A stretch of 38,033 bases of DNA from CAZPQN01 sp964588795 (lineage in GTDB: Bacteria; Fidelibacterota; UBA2242), in the NCBI GenBank assembly GCA_964588795.1, contig CAZPQN010000024.1, positions 1-38,033 of the forward strand, in the 5' to 3' direction. The notes beneath the pieces were generated by a model that made no database searches, had not been told where the DNA came from, and saw only the letters and a program-made list of their open reading frames with translations. Below, one piece after another: positions 32,035 through 38,033 of this stretch. How positions within the stretch are numbered: the stretch's first letter is position 1; each line of letters starts with the position of its first letter. Position numbers and translations under genes: made by a program.

Positions 32035-34953
32035 TCACTTCAGCAGGGTAATTTTCCGGGCGTGGCGTTCTGAGCCTCTTTGCAATAATAAAAGATAAAC
32101 CCCGGAGTGCAATTCAAATCCCCGACCGTCACGGCCCTGCCACTGCAGGAGATAGCGACCGGGTGCCTGATTTTCCAGGTTGACAGCCCATACTTCCCGA
32201 CCCGTGAGATCATAAATTGCGATGTTGATATCCGATTGATGCTCGAGGTCGTAGCGCAGGCTGGTTGTGCTATTAAATGGATTGGGATAATTTGGAAAGA
32301 GGGCAAAATCGCGGGGTAGGTCCAACTCTTCACTTTCAATACCAGAAATAATTCCGGATTCCGGCGTTGGCAGGCGCCGGTCGGTATAAATATGAAACTC
32401 GCCAGGATTCAGAGTTATCACTTGCGTACTTCCCGAGACATAGAAGCTATCACCGCTGAAAAAGTCGAACCAACTACCCCCATGCTGGAAAAAGGTATTG
32501 TAATCGGCGGCGGTCACTCCAAAATTGCCGATGATCACGACATTCGGATCGCCACTCATGACGATGTTTTTCTGGTAGCCGCTGACAGTCATTATGGCAT
32601 TCGTATTCGGATTGGTAAAAACATCGTTTTCACGCCGCAATTTTAACAGCGCGGCGAAGGTTTTATACAAATTTCTCCGATCAGACTGTGAGAAGTAATT
32701 CCATAAAATCGGTTTCTCGCACAGTCGGCAAGGATTGTCGATAGAAACATCATAACCCAGTTCACCAAACTGCCAGATCATTTTGGGGCCGGGAAAGGTC
32801 AGGAAAAAGGCCGCATTGAGTTTGATCCGGTTAAGGGCGGTGCTGAGATGACGAATATTGTAAGTACCCGCGCTGTTGCCCCACTGCAGGTTTTTGTACA
32901 TCACGCGCTCTTCGTCATGACTTTCCATATAGGTTACCAGGTGCGGCTTAGTCCACCAGCGATTTCGGTAGTAACCCCAGGCAAAATCCGCATTCCAGCC
33001 CATGCCGGCTTCCTGATAGTCGTGGCTCAGGTTGCCCCACAGGAGCATTCCATACTCTGCTAATTCCTTTTCCTCCTGATTATCGCTGAAATGCTCCAAA
33101 ATCACATAGGCTGTCGAATCAACTGTCCAAACCTGATCCGCATAATCTTCAAGGATGGCAATGCGCGAGGCATCGTAAGCGCCCCAGGCGCCGACATTGC
33201 CGTAAGTATATTTCTGAGTGAAACCTTTCGAGAGGTCGAGGCGGAACCCATCAATATGGAATTCGGATAGCCAATAGGATAAAACTCGCTTGGCAAATGC
33301 CCGGGTCGCCGGACTTTCATGGTTAAAATCATAACCCACACCATACGGATGATGGTCGGTCGGATTGAACCAGAGATTGTCGGCGGCAGGACGATTGTTG
33401 GTCGCATCCCAGTACAAACGGACAAGCGACGACTGCCCGAAAGAATGATTCAGGGCGATGTCCATGATCACCGCGATTCCCCGTTGATGACAGGCATTGA
33501 TGAAGGTTTTAAAAGCTTCCGCCGGACCGTAATATTTATCCGGCGCAAAATAAAAAGATGGATTATAGCCCCAACTGGAGTTCCCTTCGAATTCATTGAC
33601 CGGCATCAGCTCGATCGCATTGACACCTAACTTTTCCAAATAGCTCAATGTATCCTGCAATCTTTGAAAGTCGTGTTCGGTGACAAAATCACGAATCAAC
33701 AATTCGTAAATAATCAAGTCCTTGATTGCCGGTCGGCGATAAGTCTCATCCGTCCAGTCGTAGGGAGTTTGAGCGGTCTGGATGATACTGACAAGATCCC
33801 GGGTCTTGCCCACGGGATATGGTTTTAAATCCGGATAGGTAGATGTGGCGATGTACTGGTCATTCCAGGGATCGAGGATTATCTGGCTGTAGGGATCGGC
33901 AAGGCGCAGTCTACCATCGACTAAATACTGAAAACCGTATCTTTCACCGGGATTAAGTCCATGGAGCGACACCCACCAGCGCACGTCGTCTCCGCCCCGG
34001 TCATCACAATTCATATAAAAAGTCGTATCCATAGTCCAGTCACTGAAATCTCCAATGGCATAAATGAATTGCTTGCGGGGCGCATGGATAACGAGAGTTG
34101 CTGTTCGCGGGTCGGGGTAGTTGATCCCATCAATGACACCCTCCGGCCGGGGAATATTTTTCACTGGCGGATTGATCATGATACAGAATGTTGCGGTGTC
34201 CCGGATGTCGGTAGAATCAATCCCGATGACTGAAATGTATTTTAGACCGTAGCCGTAGTCTCTGGCGATAAAATCGAATTCCAGCACAGAATCGGTGACC
34301 GTGTTCTCTAAGGTATCATTCACGTAAAGGTTCAGAGCCTCAACAGCAGTTCCCAGGGTAGCGGTTTTGACCCGGATTCGGACGGTATCGGCCGGATCCT
34401 GAATAAAAAATGGAGAGCGATCCGGTCGCCCGTAACTTAAATCTACTTCCGGTTCTTCTATTATTACGGTCAACCCGGCCTTATATAATGTTAAAAATAT
34501 ATCGGCACCACCAACATCCCTCCCGGTCCGGGAGCCGTCCGCACTGCGGAAAACAAAGGCTAATTTCAAAATATGTTCGGTTGCAGGGATTGTCGCCCCA
34601 TTTTCATGCGATATATAGTACATACGTGGACGACCGATAGTCAATTTGTACAAATTGGTGGATATTCTTACCAACTTATTCTTCAGCGTGTTGGCGGTGC
34701 CACTGCCACCCGGCCAGGGCGTCACGACATAACGCCAGTCGCTCGGTTGCGTGCTGAGATCGGTGATGACTCCCGTATGCGCGTATACTTCACCGGTATA
34801 ATTCAGCAACCCGGCGTTGCCCTTAGTTGCATCGAAATAGATCACAATTGAGTCATACTCCGTTGCATAGGACGGATCGGAATAGACTAACTGCGCCGCT
34901 AATTGTCCAATCGTCGTTAGGACTGTGAATATTACTAACATGGGTCTCATCAT
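32035..34953 (-). CDS. Secreted GH13 alpha-amylase-family enzyme with sorting tail
   Basis: This 972-residue protein should cut alpha-glucans such as starch or glycogen outside the cell. After a signal peptide (MMRPMLVIFTVLTTIG) come a DUF4961-like starch-associated module (about 25-165), an Ig-like segment, a CBM48-like module (about 285-375), and the catalytic barrel (about 410-790). Catalytic residues are visible: DIALNH (Asp498-His503), nucleophile Asp573 in GFRLDLSK, acid Glu620 in VILEHF, and Asp680 in ESHDEER. The last 85 residues begin PNYPNPFN and end KITLLK, the outer-membrane sorting domain. I start at 34953 because the longer frame overlaps the regulator gene. It follows TrmB by 31 bases, inside a sugar-use operon. 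Confidence 0.93.
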   Translation of the reverse strand: MMRPMLVIFTVLTTIGQLAAQLVYSDPSYATEYDSIVIYFDATKGNAGLLNYTGEVYAHTGVITDLSTQPSDWRYVVTPWPGGSGTANTLKNKLVRISTNLYKLTIGRPRMYYISHENGATIPATEHILKLAFVFRSADGSRTGRDVGGADIFLTLYKAGLTVIIEEPEVDLSYGRPDRSPFFIQDPADTVRIRVKTATLGTAVEALNLYVNDTLENTVTDSVLEFDFIARDYGYGLKYISVIGIDSTDIRDTATFCIMINPPVKNIPRPEGVIDGINYPDPRTATLVIHAPRKQFIYAIGDFSDWTMDTTFYMNCDDRGGDDVRWWVSLHGLNPGERYGFQYLVDGRLRLADPYSQIILDPWNDQYIATSTYPDLKPYPVGKTRDLVSIIQTAQTPYDWTDETYRRPAIKDLIIYELLIRDFVTEHDFQRLQDTLSYLEKLGVNAIELMPVNEFEGNSSWGYNPSFYFAPDKYYGPAEAFKTFINACHQRGIAVIMDIALNHSFGQSSLVRLYWDATNNRPAADNLWFNPTDHHPYGVGYDFNHESPATRAFAKRVLSYWLSEFHIDGFRLDLSKGFTQKYTYGNVGAWGAYDASRIAILEDYADQVWTVDSTAYVILEHFSDNQEEKELAEYGMLLWGNLSHDYQEAGMGWNADFAWGYYRNRWWTKPHLVTYMESHDEERVMYKNLQWGNSAGTYNIRHLSTALNRIKLNAAFFLTFPGPKMIWQFGELGYDVSIDNPCRLCEKPILWNYFSQSDRRNLYKTFAALLKLRRENDVFTNPNTNAIMTVSGYQKNIVMSGDPNVVIIGNFGVTAADYNTFFQHGGSWFDFFSGDSFYVSGSTQVITLNPGEFHIYTDRRLPTPESGIISGIESEELDLPRDFALFPNYPNPFNSTTSLRYDLEHQSDINIAIYDLTGREVWAVNLENQAPGRYLLQWQGRDGRGFELHSGVYLLLLQRGSERHARKITLLK

Positions 34954-34984
34954 TTCCACCGTAATTCCTGGATAAAATTCGTTT

Positions 34985-35842
34985 TCAGGGATTTCTATGT
35001 TCAGATTTTCCCCGCGCCTGAACGGCTTCCGCAATCAGCCGGTCAATGACCCCTTTTTCCCCGACCATCATCAGCGAAATGGTTGCATCAAGGTTTAGAC
35101 CGCACCGTTGGGCGTACAGGGTGATATCGAGGATGATGTAATTGGTGGCGATTGTCAGCGCAGCGCGGTTCTGGGTCCAGATTGCTTGTTCTGTCTCCTT
35201 CTGATTAGCCGGTCCCATGACCAAATTCTGGTTATCGGTGACGACAATTAATTTATGATCCCAGACTTTTTCCAGCATCGCTTCAGGAATACCATAAGCG
35301 AAGACACTCCCCAAGTCGGATTCGACGTCGTTAAACGAAAAAATGACAGCTGTTACTTTACGTTTACGCGCATTTTCCAGCGCTTGTCGGAGAGCATCGA
35401 TTTCACGCTTCCACCCGGAAATATAAATCGAATGGTGGGCTTCACTGATCAGCGTCTTGCAGGTCGAAAGCAATAATTCATAACCACGCAGGTTCCAGAA
35501 ACCTTCCGATTCCGTTTGATGATTGAAGTGCTCCAGATCTTCCTTCAAGCGGGTCAGACGGGAACTGCTATCCTGTTCGAGTCGGGACAGCAATTGCTTG
35601 GGTGCCAGCGGTAAATAACGGCGTGGCTTATCATGAATCGAGATCACTAACCCGCGTGCTTCCAGCCGGCGTAAAATAGTATAAATCACCGACCGGGGAA
35701 TATGCGCTTCCTGGCTGATCTCATAACCGGTTGCCGGATTGTGTTTCAGCAGGCCCAAATAGGTCTTGGCTTCGTATTTGGTAAAACCGGACTTTTCTAA
35801 ATTTATTAAAAGATTTTCGGAAAAAAGTTCTGTCTTAATCAA
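34985..35842 (-). CDS. TrmB-family sugar-sensing transcriptional regulator
   Basis: The 285-residue product has an N-terminal winged helix (about 14-75) with GFTKYEAKTYLGLLKHNPAT and RSVIYTILRRLEARGLV, a short coiled coil, then a TrmB-type effector domain related to phospholipase-D folds. TrmB proteins, best known in archaea, bind sugars such as maltose, trehalose or glucose and control sugar uptake genes. Lying between a symporter and an amylase, it is the likely regulator of this operon. The start is a TTG at 35842, the only reasonable one: an in-frame stop lies five codons upstream. The symporter stop is 12 bases away. Confidence 0.88.
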   Translation of the reverse strand: MIKTELFSENLLINLEKSGFTKYEAKTYLGLLKHNPATGYEISQEAHIPRSVIYTILRRLEARGLVISIHDKPRRYLPLAPKQLLSRLEQDSSSRLTRLKEDLEHFNHQTESEGFWNLRGYELLLSTCKTLISEAHHSIYISGWKREIDALRQALENARKRKVTAVIFSFNDVESDLGSVFAYGIPEAMLEKVWDHKLIVVTDNQNLVMGPANQKETEQAIWTQNRAALTIATNYIILDITLYAQRCGLNLDATISLMMVGEKGVIDRLIAEAVQARGKSEHRNP

Positions 35843-35854
35843 CGGAGTGTCAAA

Positions 35855-37894
35855 TCATTTATTTTCGGGATCCGGCACGTTGGAAATCGATTGATTGTCA
35901 GGTTTCAACCGCCGGAACCAGACTATGTAGAGAATCAGCGACAGAATCAGCGTGATGCCAAATAATTTGCCGAAAGTATCAAAGCGGCGCATCACCAACA
36001 CCATCATCGTCATAAACAGACATACCTGCCAGGGAATCGCGACTAACAACGAGATGATATCAAACTTATGCTCGGCTTGCAGTTCGGTTTGATTTTGCTG
36101 ACTGAGTTTCTGACGATACTTCTTCCAGAAACCAAACGGGCGGGTGATATTAAAGAAATTCTCCAAAACCTTTTCGTCCGGCGGCGGTGTCATGAGTGTA
36201 ACGATAATCATCGCCGTTGCGGTGACCAGATTAATGATGATGAACGAAATGTATTCCGGAATGTAGGGGAAAAACGCTTTCTGAATAATCGCGGCGGTCA
36301 TCCCGATCACCACGCCTCCGGAGAAGCCATAACCGTTCAGACGCCACCAATACCAGCGCGCTAAAAACGGGATCAATAATCCCGAGCCGATACTCATCGT
36401 AATCCAGCCCCAGATCTCGTTGATATTACGGATCGTGAAAGCGAATAAAATTCCGATCACGACGATAATCACAGAGGCGACTTTACTATGCAAAACCAAT
36501 TTCTTTTCCGGCGCCTGCGGATTGATGTAATTCTGATAAATGTCTTTGATCCAGTATGTAGCCCCGGCATTGATCGTGGCACTGAAGGTGGACATCGCCG
36601 CCGCCATCATACCGGCGACCATTAGTCCCTTCAATCCGTTGGGAATCATCTGGTGAATCACGATCGGCAGGACTTTTTCCGGGTCCATCGTCTGAATACT
36701 CGTATCAATATTATTGAAATAATAAATCCCGAGAATGGCAATTGAACCGATAAACAGCCAGCGAAAAGACAATAAAAAGGTCCAAAAGATGGACAGTAAG
36801 CCCGCCTCGCGGTCGCTTTTGGCGGCGAAATAGCGCTGGATCATATAGCCGCCTGTGCCCCCACTGCCTTCCAGAAAAACTTTCAGCAGATAGAACAGGA
36901 TTGCGATCCCGAAAAGATTGTAAATGGAGTAATCCGCGTACTTGGGAAAATTCAATTTCCAGCGCGGGCGCACGCTGGTCCATTCCTGACGGGTAACCTT
37001 TTGGGACTGAAATTGATTGCGGCCAATGCGGTAAACGACCTGGAATTTCTCCGGCAAATTATTCAGGTCCGCCGAAATCTGTGCGCGACTGGTACTGACT
37101 TCGACTTTCTGATTCGCCTGGTCAAAATAAACCAATTTAAATTGGTCCGCGGGCAGGTTTTGGCTGACCTGAGGCCAGGTCTTTCGATCGACCTCTTCGG
37201 TATATTCCCCCGGTCGCAGAGGAAAGGAGATATTGAATTTGTCTCCGATATCAAATTTGGTATAGACCATTACCGCGATATAGAAAATGGTCACGAAAAT
37301 AATCACGCTCTGAATGAAGTCCGTCCACACGACGGCGTACAATCCCGATGTGACAGTATAACCCATCGTCAGAATAATGATCCCGATTGCGGCTAACATG
37401 TCCGGACTGATTCCGAACAACGGTGGAATGTTAAAAAATTCCGCGAAAAATTTACCACTGCCAATGACAAAATAGGTGACCATGGCGACGGCAAATACCA
37501 ACTGCGAAATCGCCCCGATAATCCGGGCGACGTGTCCGTCCCGTCCGTCACCGAACCGGAAGTGCATCCATTCGGCGATAGTCATGACTCGCGCACGTCT
37601 GTTCCATTTGCCCATAAAGGCTAACAAAAAAGCCATGATCAGCGTTACTCCGCCACGAAATTCGATGAAAAAACCCGCCGCCCCAATCGCGAAAATGAAG
37701 GCCGTATTGATCATCGTCCCGGTCACGTCAAAATTTCCGGACATTCCCGATGAACCCAAAAGCCACCAGGGTAAGGAGCGGTTACCGAGAAAATAGGCGT
37801 CGATGCCAGCCGAGGCCTTTTTCTCAAAGAAAAAACCGACGTACAACATTCCGAGCAGATAGAAAACCAAAATGACATAATCTGTAACTTGCAT
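35855..37894 (-). CDS. Sodium:solute symporter (SSS family)
   Basis: The 679-residue inner-membrane protein belongs to the SSS family, which uses the sodium gradient to import sugars or other small solutes. Features seen are the N-terminal FFEKKASAGIDAYFLGNRSL, GNFDVTGTM, the EWMHFRFG segment, SGLYAVVWTDFIQ and about a dozen or more membrane helices. An unusual hydrophilic stretch of about 105 residues (215-320) interrupts the helices. Given the TrmB and amylase next to it, the substrate is probably a sugar released from glucans, but that rests on context. GGGAG lies upstream of the ATG. It is the first gene of the sugar operon, behind a terminator. Confidence 0.92.
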   Translation of the reverse strand: MQVTDYVILVFYLLGMLYVGFFFEKKASAGIDAYFLGNRSLPWWLLGSSGMSGNFDVTGTMINTAFIFAIGAAGFFIEFRGGVTLIMAFLLAFMGKWNRRARVMTIAEWMHFRFGDGRDGHVARIIGAISQLVFAVAMVTYFVIGSGKFFAEFFNIPPLFGISPDMLAAIGIIILTMGYTVTSGLYAVVWTDFIQSVIIFVTIFYIAVMVYTKFDIGDKFNISFPLRPGEYTEEVDRKTWPQVSQNLPADQFKLVYFDQANQKVEVSTSRAQISADLNNLPEKFQVVYRIGRNQFQSQKVTRQEWTSVRPRWKLNFPKYADYSIYNLFGIAILFYLLKVFLEGSGGTGGYMIQRYFAAKSDREAGLLSIFWTFLLSFRWLFIGSIAILGIYYFNNIDTSIQTMDPEKVLPIVIHQMIPNGLKGLMVAGMMAAAMSTFSATINAGATYWIKDIYQNYINPQAPEKKLVLHSKVASVIIVVIGILFAFTIRNINEIWGWITMSIGSGLLIPFLARWYWWRLNGYGFSGGVVIGMTAAIIQKAFFPYIPEYISFIIINLVTATAMIIVTLMTPPPDEKVLENFFNITRPFGFWKKYRQKLSQQNQTELQAEHKFDIISLLVAIPWQVCLFMTMMVLVMRRFDTFGKLFGITLILSLILYIVWFRRLKPDNQSISNVPDPENK

Positions 37895-37926
37895 TAAACC
37901 GCTCCCGCTTTAAAAATCACTTTTAT

Positions 37927-37962
37927 AAAAAAATGAGAGAGCGGGGTCGCCCCCGCTCTCTC
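37927..37962 (-). terminator. Strong rho-independent terminator ahead of the sugar operon
   Basis: GAGAGAGCGGGG pairs perfectly with CCCCGCTCTCTC (12 bp) around a four-base loop, followed on the minus strand by A and seven T. It ends the transcript of the partial gene at the right edge and separates it from the symporter gene. Confidence 0.92.
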
Positions 37963-37978
37963 GCATAAACACTACTGA

Positions 37979-38033
37979 TTACTTGATCAGCACCATTTTC
38001 TTCAGGTCGCGGAACTTCTCACCAGCCCGCAGT
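37979..38033 (-). CDS. 3' end of a secreted protein with a sorting tail (partial)
   Basis: Seventeen codons and a TAA stop are in the window. They read LRAGEKFRDLKKMVLIK, the closing strand of the same C-terminal sorting domain seen in the amylase and the DUF3160 protein. The rest of the gene lies beyond the right edge. It is followed by the strong terminator, so it ends its own transcript. Confidence 0.75.
   Translation of the reverse strand, partial: LRAGEKFRDLKKMVLIK

Overview
The window reads as a metagenomic scaffold from an uncultured, probably anaerobic, Gram-negative bacterium of the FCB assemblage (the Calditrichota / Marinimicrobia / KSB1-like part is my best guess). Three proteins end in the YPNPFN-type C-terminal domain that FCB bacteria use for type IX-like secretion. 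The POT transporter, the group-1 P5C dehydrogenase and the amylase N-terminus resemble Bacteroidetes-type versions. [FeFe]-hydrogenase maturation genes point to anaerobic hydrogen metabolism. No phage, insertion sequence or CRISPR array was seen. There is one 100-N gap (9670-9769), and it looks artificial: the same 55 bases sit on both sides of it.

Layout. 1-161: repeat-like intergenic DNA. 162-4500 (minus): a hydrogenase-maturation operon, in transcription order TM1266-like regulator, hydE, hydG, a small unknown gene, hydF; the hydrogenase itself is not in the window. 4875-8736 (plus): a POT-family peptide transporter, then a PpiD-like periplasmic chaperone with a strong terminator. 8862-20527 (minus): a long collinear housekeeping block, tRNA-Val, thrS, infC, rpmI, rplT, pheS, pheT, a ZapB-like coiled coil, zapA, a possible structured RNA, rny, folD, a cyclic-nucleotide-binding protein, a nitroreductase and lgt, many of them overlapping or nearly touching. 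20666-21456 (minus): two small secreted cysteine-rich proteins. 21567-25579: a zinc alcohol dehydrogenase (+), an unknown secreted protein (-) and P5C dehydrogenase (+). 25653-28357 (minus): a DUF3160 secreted protein and tRNA-Arg. 28491-29504 (plus): a parvulin lipoprotein. 29541-37894 (minus): sodium:solute symporter, TrmB-type sugar regulator, secreted GH13 amylase, signal peptidase I, HemW and a cupin. 37979-38033: the last 17 codons of another protein with a sorting tail.

How the genes fit together. The symporter, TrmB and amylase look like a glucan-use module: extracellular cleavage, sugar uptake and sugar-sensing control. LepB, Lgt, the two parvulins and the sorting tails belong to an active export and outer-membrane pathway. 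The thrS-to-pheT block is a translation operon that runs into cell division, RNA decay and one-carbon genes.

Points most worth a second look: a likely AUA start codon for infC overlapping the thrS stop; HydG and HydF that have each lost a conserved Fe-S-site residue; a terminator-like hairpin abutting the regulator of the hydrogenase operon; a secreted protein with a cysteine at nearly every fourth residue; and the removable gap. I found no wholly new multi-gene system that the sequence alone can prove.
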